From CALVNN01 sp964393975 (GTDB taxonomy: Bacteria > Bacillota > Clostridia > Christensenellales > UBA1242), in assembly GCA_964393975.1 (NCBI GenBank), contig CAYMVO010000010.1, positions 1 to 40,631 of the forward strand: a DNA stretch of 40,631 bases, given 5' to 3'. Shown here piece after piece: positions 15,646 to 23,049 of this stretch. The first letter of the stretch is position 1; every line of letters starts with the position of its first letter. The notes below the pieces were generated by a model. It had not been told where the DNA came from. It ran no database searches and saw only the letters and a list, made by a program, of their open reading frames with translations. Made by a program: the position numbers and the translations under genes.

Positions 15646-16281
15646 ATGGCAAAATATTGTGGAGCGGACTGCAGAATATGTCGTCGTGAAGGCTGTAAAT
15701 TGTTTTTGAAGGGTGCTCGTTGTATATCATCTAAGTGCCCTTTTGATAGGAAGAACGGTACTACTATCCCTGGTCAACATGGTGCAAATCAAAAGCGTAG
15801 ACCTAGACTTAGTGGCTATGGACTTCAATTAAGAGAGAAACAAAAAGTTAAGAAAGCGTATGGCTTATTGGAAAAGCAGTTTAAGAAGTATTATTTGGAG
15901 GCTGAACGTCAAAAGGGCGTTACAGGCGAGACTATGCTTTCTCTAATTGAGAGAAGATTAGATAATGTTATTTACCGTATGGGTATTGGTGCTTCAAGAG
16001 CAGAAAGTAGACAAATTGTTAATCACGGTCACATAACTGTTAATGGCAAAGCTGTTAATATTCCATCATTTTCTGTTAAGAAGGGTGATGTGATTGCTGT
16101 TAAAGAGAATAGCAGAGATTTGGAGATATTCAAGAAACTTAAGGATATTAAACCTGTAACTCCAAAGTGGGTTGAGTTTGATTCTGAGAATTTAGTTGGT
16201 AAGGTAGTAGAGTTACCTCAAAGAGATGATATCGAGATGCCTATCCAAGAGCATTTGATTATTGAGTTGTATTCTCGTTAA
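15646..16281 (+). CDS. rpsD: 30S ribosomal protein S4, zinc type (uS4)
   Basis: The 211-residue product is the cysteine-containing form: C5, C9, C12, C17, C26 and C31 in the first 35 residues, enough for a zinc site. The S4 RNA-binding domain (RLDNVIYRMGIGASRAESRQIVNHGHITVNGK, about residues 103-134) is intact. S4 nucleates small-subunit assembly. In this genome rpsD is inside the alpha operon, unlike Bacillus subtilis where it stands alone, so feedback on the rpsM leader would make sense. Confidence 0.96.
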   Translation: MAKYCGADCRICRREGCKLFLKGARCISSKCPFDRKNGTTIPGQHGANQKRRPRLSGYGLQLREKQKVKKAYGLLEKQFKKYYLEAERQKGVTGETMLSLIERRLDNVIYRMGIGASRAESRQIVNHGHITVNGKAVNIPSFSVKKGDVIAVKENSRDLEIFKKLKDIKPVTPKWVEFDSENLVGKVVELPQRDDIEMPIQEHLIIELYSR

Positions 16282-16314
16282 TAGTTAGCTAAGAGATGGA
16301 GGATTATTGTATTT

Positions 16315-17268
16315 ATGTTGCAAATTGAAAAACCACAAATTATTGTGGAGGAAAATGAAACTGGCTCTTTCGCTAAGTTTATCGTAGAACCTTTAGATAG
16401 AGGTTATGGTATTACCTTAGGAAATTGCTTAAGGAGAACTTTGTTGTCTGCACTTCCAGGTGCGGCTCCTATCGCCGTTAGGATTAATGGCGTGTGTCAC
16501 GAATTTACATCTATCAAAGGTGTAAAAGAAGATGTGACTGATATAGTTCTTAATGTAAAGAACTTGGCGGTAAAGACTAGTGTTTTGGATGTTAATTTTA
16601 CATCAACTATCCATCTTAAATCAAATCGTCTTGGCGTCCTTTATGCGAGGGATATTAAGACGAATGACCAAGTTGAGATTTTAAACCCAGATCTTGAGAT
16701 TTGCACTTTGGATAGAGGTGCAGATTTAGATATGGAAATTATTATCGGAAGAGGAAGAGGTTATGTTCCTGCTAACCAAAATAAAAATGAGGATGATCCT
16801 ATTGGTTATATTGCAGTCGATTCAATATTTACACCTGTTAAGCGAGTAAGTTATTCTGTAGAAAATACTCGTGTAGGTCAAAGCATAGACTACGATAAGT
16901 TAATTTTGGAAGTGGAAACAAATGGCACAATGAGTGCTAAAGAAGTTGTGAGTCTTTCTGGTAAAATAATTGCTGAGCATATTGAAATGTTTATTGATTT
17001 AGTTGAGGAGACTAGTTCTCTAAGCATCTTAAGAGATAGCGAAAAGACTGAACAAACAAGAGTGCTTGAGATGTCTATTGAAGATATGGATTTATCTGTA
17101 AGGTCATCAAATTGTCTAAGACGTGCTAATATTTTAACCGTTGAGGACCTTGTTAAAAAATCTAAAGATGATATGCTAAAGGTTAAGAACTTAGGTAGTA
17201 AATCTTTGGATGAAATCATTAAAAAATTACAAAGTTATGGACTAGACCTTCGTAACGATGAAGAGTAA
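16315..17268 (+). CDS. rpoA: RNA polymerase alpha subunit
   Basis: The 317-residue product has the dimerising N-terminal domain (FIVEPLDRGYGITLGNCLRRTLLSALPGAA, about residues 22-51) and the C-terminal DNA-contacting domain (LRRANILTVEDLVKKSKDDMLKVKNLGSKSLDEI, about residues 267-300) joined by an acidic linker. It is the scaffold of RNA polymerase and its C-domain reads UP elements. SD GATGGAGGAT precedes the ATG. Confidence 0.97.
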   Translation: MLQIEKPQIIVEENETGSFAKFIVEPLDRGYGITLGNCLRRTLLSALPGAAPIAVRINGVCHEFTSIKGVKEDVTDIVLNVKNLAVKTSVLDVNFTSTIHLKSNRLGVLYARDIKTNDQVEILNPDLEICTLDRGADLDMEIIIGRGRGYVPANQNKNEDDPIGYIAVDSIFTPVKRVSYSVENTRVGQSIDYDKLILEVETNGTMSAKEVVSLSGKIIAEHIEMFIDLVEETSSLSILRDSEKTEQTRVLEMSIEDMDLSVRSSNCLRRANILTVEDLVKKSKDDMLKVKNLGSKSLDEIIKKLQSYGLDLRNDEE

Positions 17269-17284
17269 ATAAAAGGAGAAAACT

Positions 17285-17797
17285 ATGGCTAATTCAAAAT
17301 TGGGAAGACCAACTAAAGAGCGTATGGCATTAGTAAGAAATCAAGTTTCTAACCTTTTATGGAATGGTTACCTTGAAACCACTTTAGTAAGAGCAAAGTC
17401 AATTAAAGCAACTGCTGAAAAGCAAATAACCTTAGCGGTTAATACTTATAAGGACGTTGTTAAAGTTACTAAAACTAAGATGGAAAATGGTAAAGAAATT
17501 TCTATAGAAGTTTTGAACGATGGTCCAACTAAGTTGGCTGCAAGGCGTAAATTGATGAGCTTTTTATATGACTTGCAAGAACAAAGACAACCAAAAGAAG
17601 ACAAAGCTACTTTTGTAGCAAGAACTGAAGACATTGCTCATCCTTTGATTGAGAAGATGTTTAACGTTTATGCCCCTAGATATGCTGAAAGAGCTGAAAG
17701 GCTAGGACAAGGTGGTGGCTATATTCGTATAGTTAAGTTAGGCGCTAGAAAAGGTGACGATGCAGAAATGGCTCGTCTAGAACTAATTCAAGACTAA
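17285..17797 (+). CDS. rplQ: 50S ribosomal protein L17 (bL17) with insertions
   Basis: The product has 170 residues against 112-130 for most L17. The start (LGRPTKERMALVRNQVSNLLWNGYLETTLVRAKSIK) and the end (GGGYIRIVKLGARKGDDAEMARLELI) are standard. The extra residues lie in two blocks, about 53-79 and 94-114, around the helix LAARRKLMSFLYD. Longer L17 proteins exist in some Clostridia and the insertions are in frame, so this is lineage variation rather than damage. It is the last gene of the alpha operon; no convincing terminator follows. Confidence 0.94.
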   Translation: MANSKLGRPTKERMALVRNQVSNLLWNGYLETTLVRAKSIKATAEKQITLAVNTYKDVVKVTKTKMENGKEISIEVLNDGPTKLAARRKLMSFLYDLQEQRQPKEDKATFVARTEDIAHPLIEKMFNVYAPRYAERAERLGQGGGYIRIVKLGARKGDDAEMARLELIQD

Positions 17798-17828
17798 TTT
17801 GTGCTGAAAACCAAAAATCTGAATTTGC

Positions 17829-17855
17829 TTGATAAGCGGTGACTTAGGATATAAT
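17829..17855 (+). promoter_or_regulatory. Possible dinB promoter
   Basis: TTGATA (17829-17834) and a perfect TATAAT (17850-17855) are 15 bases apart, a little short. The dinB start is 135 bases further. No LexA-type box (GAAC-N4-GTTC) is seen nearby. Confidence 0.4.
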
Positions 17856-17989
17856 TATTTTATTTTAAAACTAATAATCGGGACAAAGTATCTAATTAAA
17901 AATGGAAATTATTATCAGTATAGTGAATTTTCTATAAACATATCAGTATATGTAAGTTGGTTTGCTTTGTATGAAAAGGAGATATCAAA

Positions 17990-19240
17990 ATGCGAAAAAT
18001 TTTGCATATAGACCTAAATAATTTTTATGCTTCGGTTGAATGTATGAATAATCCTGATTTAAAAAATATTCCTTTAGCGGTATGTGGTAACACGGAGTTA
18101 AGACATGGAATAGTTTTAGCAAAAAATAATTTGGCGAAAAGTTACGGTATCAAGACAGGTGATGTGATTTGGGAGGCAAAGAATAAATGTAAAAGTCTGG
18201 TAACTGTGTTACCAGACTTTAGTCTTTATTTACGATTTTCAATGCTAGTAAGAAAAATCTACGAAGATTATACCGATCAAATAGAACCTTTTGGGATAGA
18301 CGAGTGTTGGCTTGATGTTACTGAAAGTGAGAAATTGTTTGGTTCAGCAAAAGATATTGCAGAGATTATCCGTAATAGAGTTAAAAATGAACTTGGTCTT
18401 ACGGTGAGTATAGGTGTGAGTTTTAATAAAATTTACGCAAAACTTGGTAGCGATTATAAAAAACCTGATGCTGTTACTGTGATAGATGAAAATAATTATA
18501 AAAAAATTGTTTATCCTTTACCTGTAAAGCAACTTTTATATGTAGGAAGTGCCACAAATAATAAACTAAGTGCTATGGGAATAACAACTATTGGTGAATT
18601 AGCGGATGCACCATTGGAACTACTAAAACAAAAGTTTGGTGTTGTGGGAAAATATTTAAAAGATTTTGCGTCAGGAATGGATGATAAACCCGTAAAGAAA
18701 ATGAGCAGTGTGTCGATTGTGAAGTCGGTTGGTAATAGTATCACTACTTCTAGAGATATGTGTAATTATAGAGATGTTGAAGTGGTAGTAAATTTACTTA
18801 GTGATAGTGTGGCTAGCCGTTTGAGAGATTATAGCTTGAAAGCGAACACCGTAAGTATATATGTAAAATCTAGCGAGCTTAATTCTAAATCGTTTCAATG
18901 TAAAATGGAGTATAATTGTTCGAGTACGGAGATTGCGAAATTCGCAATGAAGTTATTTATGGAAAATTATAAAGAGCCTTTTAAGTTGCGCTGTTTAGGT
19001 GTGAAGGTGAGCGGGCTTAAAGAGTTTAGTGAGCTTTATGTTCAATTAGATATATTTGATATAGAAAGAATAAAAAAGCAAGAAGTTTTAGAAAAAACTA
19101 TGGATAAAATTCGTTCTCGTTTTGGATATAATTCTATAAAAAAGGGCATAATTAAGTTGGATGAAGATTTAACTGAATTTGCCAATCCAAAGGAAGAGCA
19201 TATAATTCATCCAACAAGTTTTTTAAAAGGGAAAAAGTGA
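17990..19240 (+). CDS. dinB: Y-family DNA polymerase (DinB/Pol IV type)
   Basis: The 416-residue product should copy past damaged bases with low fidelity. HIDLNNFYASVE (residues 6-17) supplies metal ligand D8 and the steric gate Y13; FGIDECWLDVT (101-111) gives the catalytic D104-E105 pair; helix-hairpin-helix (MGITTIGELADAPLELLKQKFG) and little-finger regions follow. SD AAAGGAGAT fixes the ATG at 17990. A 13-bp perfect inverted repeat lies inside the gene at 18192-18220. The little gene downstream is probably co-transcribed. The assignment to DinB rather than a UmuC-like branch is from overall pattern. Confidence 0.9.
   Translation: MRKILHIDLNNFYASVECMNNPDLKNIPLAVCGNTELRHGIVLAKNNLAKSYGIKTGDVIWEAKNKCKSLVTVLPDFSLYLRFSMLVRKIYEDYTDQIEPFGIDECWLDVTESEKLFGSAKDIAEIIRNRVKNELGLTVSIGVSFNKIYAKLGSDYKKPDAVTVIDENNYKKIVYPLPVKQLLYVGSATNNKLSAMGITTIGELADAPLELLKQKFGVVGKYLKDFASGMDDKPVKKMSSVSIVKSVGNSITTSRDMCNYRDVEVVVNLLSDSVASRLRDYSLKANTVSIYVKSSELNSKSFQCKMEYNCSSTEIAKFAMKLFMENYKEPFKLRCLGVKVSGLKEFSELYVQLDIFDIERIKKQEVLEKTMDKIRSRFGYNSIKKGIIKLDEDLTEFANPKEEHIIHPTSFLKGKK
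18192..18220 (+). repeat. 13-bp perfect inverted repeat inside dinB
   Basis: Bases 18192-18204 (AAAGTCTGGTAAC) are exactly complementary to 18208-18220, with a 3-base loop TGT. The 3' arm ends in TTT and is followed by T-rich sequence. It encodes a normal part of the polymerase (around KSLVTVLPDF), so the frame is kept. It would form a very stable RNA hairpin about 200 nt into the message. Confidence 0.85.
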
Positions 19241-19241
19241 C

Positions 19242-19496
19242 TTGCGGACTTATGTTGAGGTGATTGCTAGCTTTGATTGTAATGGTGAAGTGAGACCTAT
19301 TGCTATCAAATGGGAAGATGGCATAATTTATGAAATAGATAAGATTTTAGATATAACACAAACGTCTAGTTTGAAAAGTGGTGGTGCCGGAACTAGGTAT
19401 ATAGTAAAAATTCGTGGCGCAACACGATACTTGTTTTGTGAAGGACAAAATGTGATGGATAGACATAAATTTTGTCGTTGGTTTATAGAAAAATGA
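19242..19496 (+). CDS. Small conserved protein downstream of dinB
   Basis: An 84-residue product read from a TTG start two bases after dinB, with AAAAGGG 12 bases upstream; an in-frame GTG at 19260 is the alternative. WEDGIIYEIDKILDITQTSSLKSGGAGTRYIVKIRGATRYLF is a compact beta-rich pattern, ending in CRWFIEK. Small proteins of this pattern sit beside dinB in other Clostridia, as far as I remember, and look SH3-like. The tight spacing suggests a shared message and perhaps an accessory role in DNA repair; no activity is established. Confidence 0.75.
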   Translation: MRTYVEVIASFDCNGEVRPIAIKWEDGIIYEIDKILDITQTSSLKSGGAGTRYIVKIRGATRYLFCEGQNVMDRHKFCRWFIEK

Positions 19497-19505
19497 TTGT
19501 ATATA

Positions 19506-19534
19506 TTGACAAACGCTGTAGTGTTTGATATAAT
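19506..19534 (+). promoter_or_regulatory. Consensus promoter of rpsO
   Basis: TTGACA (19506-19511), 17 bases, TATAAT (19529-19534): a perfect housekeeping promoter. Transcription should begin near 19541. Confidence 0.9.
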
Positions 19535-19540
19535 ACAAAT

Positions 19541-19620
19541 ATACCTTTTACTAGGGGACACCGATATATTCCTTTAGGTGCTACTTAGTTTAAGGCGAAT
19601 CTATAAAAGGAGCATCAGAA
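19541..19620 (+). promoter_or_regulatory. rpsO leader, probable S15 autoregulatory RNA
   Basis: Three nested helices are visible: CCTTTTA (19544-19550) with TAAAAGG (19604-19610), which buries the SD; CTAGG (19551-19555) with CTTAG (19584-19588); and CACC (19559-19562) with GGTG (19577-19580). The middle helix contains a G-U pair next to a G-C pair (19554-19585 and 19555-19584), the kind of motif S15 recognises in 16S rRNA helix 22. This supports feedback by S15 on its own translation. Known rpsO leaders differ widely between lineages, so homology is not claimed. Confidence 0.6.
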
Positions 19621-19881
19621 ATGGCTAATATTAATAAGCAAGAAGTTATTACTGCTTATGCGAGACAAGAGGGTGACACTGGTAGCCCAGAAGTTCAAAT
19701 TGCTTTGCTAACTGCAAAGATTAGAAATTTGACCGAGCATTTGAAGAATAACAGACATGACTTCCATTCTCTTAGAGGTTTGAAGAAGATGGTTGGTCGT
19801 CGTGATGGTTTGTTAAGATATTTGAAGAAAACAAATCTTGACAAATACAGAGAGTTGAAAGCTCAATTAGAAATTAGATAA
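19621..19881 (+). CDS. rpsO: 30S ribosomal protein S15 (uS15)
   Basis: The 86-residue helical product contains ARQEGDTGSPEVQIALLTAKI and HLKNNRHDFHSLRGLKKMVGRRDGLLRYL, the rRNA-binding core. S15 organises the central domain of 16S rRNA. It has its own promoter, leader and terminator, and is followed by pnp as in most bacteria. SD AAAAGGAGC lies within the leader helix described above. Confidence 0.97.
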   Translation: MANINKQEVITAYARQEGDTGSPEVQIALLTAKIRNLTEHLKNNRHDFHSLRGLKKMVGRRDGLLRYLKKTNLDKYRELKAQLEIR

Positions 19882-19887
19882 TCAAAG

Positions 19888-19913
19888 TTGGTCTTTTGTG
19901 ACCAATTTTTTTT
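19888..19913 (+). terminator. Terminator after rpsO
   Basis: TTGGTC (19888-19893) pairs with GACCAA (19900-19905), loop of six, followed by eight T (19906-19913). It separates rpsO from pnp. Confidence 0.9.
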
Positions 19914-19963
19914 AATGATTTTGTCTAAAAATGGTATAAAACAATGCAAAATGCGGTAATTTA

Positions 19964-19972
19964 TGATATAAT
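19964..19972 (+). promoter_or_regulatory. Extended -10 promoter of pnp
   Basis: TGATATAAT: a perfect TATAAT with the TG of an extended -10 one base before it. The -35 region is poor. The start codon of pnp lies 30 bases downstream. Confidence 0.6.
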
Positions 19973-20001
19973 AAGTTGATTATATATTTAGCGGAGGAGA
20001 A

Positions 20002-22074
20002 ATGGAGTTAGGAAAAACTTGGCAAATGAATTTTTGCGGTAAAAATTTAGAGGTTAGTGTAGGAAAGTATTGTTTTATGTCTAGTGGTTCATGTGTAGTT
20101 TCGTGTGGTGATACAATGGTGATGGTAAATGCAACAATGAATAAAGAAGTAAAAGATAATGTAGATTTTTTACCACTTAGTGTTGATTTTGAAGAGAAAA
20201 TGTATTCTGTGGGTAAGATCCCTGGTGGATATAAAAGGCGTGAAGGGAAAGCAAGTGATAAAGGTGTTTTGATAGCTAGGATGATTGATAGACCTCTTAG
20301 ACCATTGTTTCCAAAAGATTTCCATAATGACGTATCATTGGTCGCAACTGTGCTTTCCGTAGATCCTTTATGCCCACCTGAGCCTTTGGCATTGGTCGCA
20401 AGTTCTATTGCTTTATGCATAAGTGAGATACCGTTTGATACGCCTGTAGGTTCGGTAAAAGTGGCTTGCCAAGCGGGTAAATATATCATAAATCCATCTA
20501 GCGAAGAATTAGAGGATAGTGAGTTTGATTTAATGGTTTGTGGTGTGGAAGACAGAATAATTATGCTTGAAGCGGGAGCAAAAGAGGTTTCTAATGAGAA
20601 AATATTAGAGGGTATAGAGTATGCTAAAGATTATATTTCACAATTAATAACGTTTCAAAATAAAATTATTAAGGATATTAAACCAGTGAAATATAACTTT
20701 AAGGTTCAAAAAATTGATTCAGATATTGAAAAAGAATTTAGTGATTATTCAAAACCTGTTTTAGAAAAGATTTATGCTGAACAAGATAAAAAACTTCGTG
20801 GCAATTTGGAAGATTTGTTTGTTGAGTCTAGTAAAAAGGCTTTTTATCAAAAGTTAAGTGAAAGTGAAATACATACTTTATGTGAGAAGTTTAAAAAACA
20901 ATATGTGAGAGACTTTATTATAAATACTGATAAGAGGATTGACGGAAGATCGTTGGATGAAGTTCGTCCTATTTGGTGTGAGGTTGGCGTTTTACCAAGA
21001 GTGCACGGAAGTGGGGTGTTTACGCGAGGTAAAACACAAGTCTTAACTACACTAACTCTTGGTACTATGCGTGAAGCACAAGAGTTGGATAGTATAGATG
21101 ATGAAGTTACTAATAGATATATGCACCATTATAATATGCCTCCGTATGCTACTAATGAGGCAAAACCGCTAAGAGCACCTGGTAGGCGTGAAATCGGACA
21201 TGGTGCCTTGGCGGAAAAAGCGCTAGAACCTGTTTTACCTAATGAGGATGATTTTCCTTATGCTATTAGAGTGGTTAGCGAAGTGCTTTCTTCTAATGGT
21301 TCAACATCTCAAGCAAGTATTTGTGGCTCAACTCTTGCCTTAATGGATGGAGGTGTCCCTATCTCTAGTCCAGTAGCGGGTATTGCTGTAGGACTAATTC
21401 AGCACGGTGGTGAAGATATATTTTTGACCGACATTCAAGGTTTGGAAGATTTTTACGGTGATATGGATTTGAAGATCGCGGGTTCCAAGAAAGGAATCAC
21501 CGCTATACAAATGGATTTGAAAGTGAAAGGTATTAGTATAGAAACGCTAAGAAAAGCATTTGAAGTATCACGCAAAGGTCGTGAGTATATATTGGATGAA
21601 ATGGCTAAAACGATAGTTGCTCCTCGTGTAAATCTAAGTCAATATGCGCCAAAAATCACATCGTTCAAGATTAATCCTGATAAAATTCGTGATGTTATTG
21701 GTAGTGGCGGAAAAACTATTAATAAAATTATCGAGGAGACCGGTGTAAAGATTGATATTAGCGATGAGGGACTAGTACAAATTGCTACGCATAGTGAAGA
21801 AAAGGCAAAACTTGCAATTTCAATGATAAAGGAAGTTGTCGCTGAAGTTGAAGTTGGTGTGACTTATGATGGTGTCGTTACGAGGATTGCTCCTTTTGGT
21901 GCTTTTGTGGAGATTATGAAAGGAAGAGAGGGGATGATACATATTTCTAAACTAAGCACAGAGCACGTAGAAAAGGTTGAGGATGTTGTTAAAAAGGGAG
22001 ACAAGGTAAAAGTAATTGTTCTTAAAATAGATGAGAAGAAAAGAATTGATTTGAGATTGGTTGAGAAACTTTGA
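20002..22074 (+). CDS. pnp: Polyribonucleotide nucleotidyltransferase (PNPase)
   Basis: The 690-residue enzyme degrades RNA from the 3' end using phosphate. Two RNase PH-like domains are seen, the second with RVHGSGVFTRGKTQVL and GAGCS-like segment AGIAVGLIQ...DIQGLEDFYGDMDLKIAGS. Then come a KH domain (IRDVIGSGGKTINKIIEETGVKIDI) and an S1 domain (VTYDGVVTRIAPFGAFVEIMKGREGMIHISKLS). Length is normal. SD GCGGAGGAG fixes the ATG. It has its own promoter and terminator. PNPase often trims or degrades its own and the rpsO message in other bacteria. Confidence 0.97.
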   Translation: MELGKTWQMNFCGKNLEVSVGKYCFMSSGSCVVSCGDTMVMVNATMNKEVKDNVDFLPLSVDFEEKMYSVGKIPGGYKRREGKASDKGVLIARMIDRPLRPLFPKDFHNDVSLVATVLSVDPLCPPEPLALVASSIALCISEIPFDTPVGSVKVACQAGKYIINPSSEELEDSEFDLMVCGVEDRIIMLEAGAKEVSNEKILEGIEYAKDYISQLITFQNKIIKDIKPVKYNFKVQKIDSDIEKEFSDYSKPVLEKIYAEQDKKLRGNLEDLFVESSKKAFYQKLSESEIHTLCEKFKKQYVRDFIINTDKRIDGRSLDEVRPIWCEVGVLPRVHGSGVFTRGKTQVLTTLTLGTMREAQELDSIDDEVTNRYMHHYNMPPYATNEAKPLRAPGRREIGHGALAEKALEPVLPNEDDFPYAIRVVSEVLSSNGSTSQASICGSTLALMDGGVPISSPVAGIAVGLIQHGGEDIFLTDIQGLEDFYGDMDLKIAGSKKGITAIQMDLKVKGISIETLRKAFEVSRKGREYILDEMAKTIVAPRVNLSQYAPKITSFKINPDKIRDVIGSGGKTINKIIEETGVKIDISDEGLVQIATHSEEKAKLAISMIKEVVAEVEVGVTYDGVVTRIAPFGAFVEIMKGREGMIHISKLSTEHVEKVEDVVKKGDKVKVIVLKIDEKKRIDLRLVEKL

Positions 22075-22078
22075 CGAT

Positions 22079-22108
22079 AATAACCGTGTTTAATCGGTTA
22101 TTTTTTTT
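22079..22108 (+). terminator. Terminator after pnp
   Basis: AATAACCG (22079-22086) pairs perfectly with CGGTTATT (22095-22102), 8-base loop, and eight T end at 22108. Confidence 0.92.
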
Positions 22109-22111
22109 GTG

Positions 22112-22138
22112 TTATTTTGAGTTTTATACTCATATTGT
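22112..22138 (+). promoter_or_regulatory. Possible sigma-E-type promoter before deacetylase gene
   Basis: CATATTGT (22131-22138) fits the CATAnnnT pattern of sigma-E -10 elements, and a TTATTT block (22112-22117) is about 13 bases upstream where an ATA-type -35 is expected. The match is weak in AT-rich DNA; it is listed because the related B. subtilis pdaB gene is controlled by sigma-E. Confidence 0.2.
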
Positions 22139-22157
22139 TATATGAAAGAGGTGTTTT

Positions 22158-22871
22158 ATGAAAATAAGCAAAGAAAAACTTTTTAATAACATTATAGCTA
22201 ACAGTTTGATTGTGTTTATGCTCATAATGGTGTGTGCTTTTGGGTTTAGGGATGAGGTGAGTTCTGTTTTCAGTGGAGACAAGTTAAAGGCATTTTATAA
22301 TGGAAATCTTAACAAAGCAGAAGTTAGTCTTATGATAAATGTTTACTGGGGTACTGAGTATTTAGATAATATGCTTAACACACTTAAAGATAATGATGTG
22401 AAAGTTACATTTTTTGTTGGTGGTATGTGGGCTAGTGAAAATGAAGAAATGTTACAGCGTTTTATAGATGAGGGGCATGAACTTGGTAACCATGGATATT
22501 ATCACAAAGATCATGATAAAATTAGTGTGGAGAGAAATAGAGAGGAAATAACTATCACTCATAAACTTGTGGAAAAGCTTACTGGTGTTGAAATGACTCT
22601 ATTCGCACCACCTAGTGGAGCGTATAATACGACCACACTTAGTGTCGCAGATAGTCTCGGCTATAAAACCATAATGTGGACCAAAGACACAATAGACTGG
22701 CGAGATAAAGATACAAGTTTAATCTACAAAAGAGCAGTTGCTAAACCTAACAATGGCGATTTTATTTTGATGCATCCAACAAAGAATACCGCTGAAGCTT
22801 TGGAGAGTATTATTAAGTTTTATAAGACAAATAATTACAGGTTGGTGACGGTTAGCCAAAATTTGTCTTAA
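22158..22871 (+). CDS. Polysaccharide deacetylase-like protein, degenerate active site
   Basis: The 237-residue protein starts with a membrane anchor (about residues 12-30) and a NodB-type fold of the PdaB/YlxY branch. Motif 2 is intact (NHGYYH, H112 and H116), and motifs 4 and 5 are recognisable (WTKDTIDW, ILMHP). Motif 1, usually LTFDV.WG, reads LMINVYWG, so the catalytic-base aspartate is N61; motif 3 reads FAPP with A150 instead of the usual arginine. The enzyme may be inactive or altered. The relatives act on spore or cell-wall glycan. It is a single gene with SD AAGAGGTG, beside the translocase gene. Confidence 0.8.
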   Translation: MKISKEKLFNNIIANSLIVFMLIMVCAFGFRDEVSSVFSGDKLKAFYNGNLNKAEVSLMINVYWGTEYLDNMLNTLKDNDVKVTFFVGGMWASENEEMLQRFIDEGHELGNHGYYHKDHDKISVERNREEITITHKLVEKLTGVEMTLFAPPSGAYNTTTLSVADSLGYKTIMWTKDTIDWRDKDTSLIYKRAVAKPNNGDFILMHPTKNTAEALESIIKFYKTNNYRLVTVSQNLS

Positions 22872-22899
22872 AGTTTATAAATTTTTTTTCGTGTTATTG

Positions 22900-22929
22900 T
22901 TGTAATTTGTATACAAAATGTGGTATACT
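22900..22929 (+). promoter_or_regulatory. ftsK/spoIIIE promoter with palindrome in spacer
   Basis: TTGTAA (22900-22905) and TATACT (22924-22929) are 18 bases apart, and TGG before the -10 makes it extended. The spacer holds the perfect palindrome TTTGTATACAAA (22906-22917), a possible operator. Bases 22915-22929 are identical to 15 bases of the recA promoter at 28603-28617. The leader to the start codon is about 115 nt and contains an AT-rich hairpin near 22937-22962. Confidence 0.65.
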
Positions 22930-23049
22930 TAAGTGATGATTTGTTTAATATTAAATAAATCAGTTTGCTAGTTAGATAAATTCTTTAAATTTTATTAGTG
23001 GTGTAACAGTTTGCATACAAATAATTTTTAATTAATAAAGAGGAATATA

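Noticed and set aside
17829..18011. 60-codon frame before and across the dinB start
   Set aside because: It begins at a TTG that belongs to a promoter-like sequence, has no SD and overlaps the well-supported dinB start.
19980..20489. 169-codon minus-strand frame over the pnp start
   Set aside because: It covers the promoter and start of pnp on the other strand and has no independent support.
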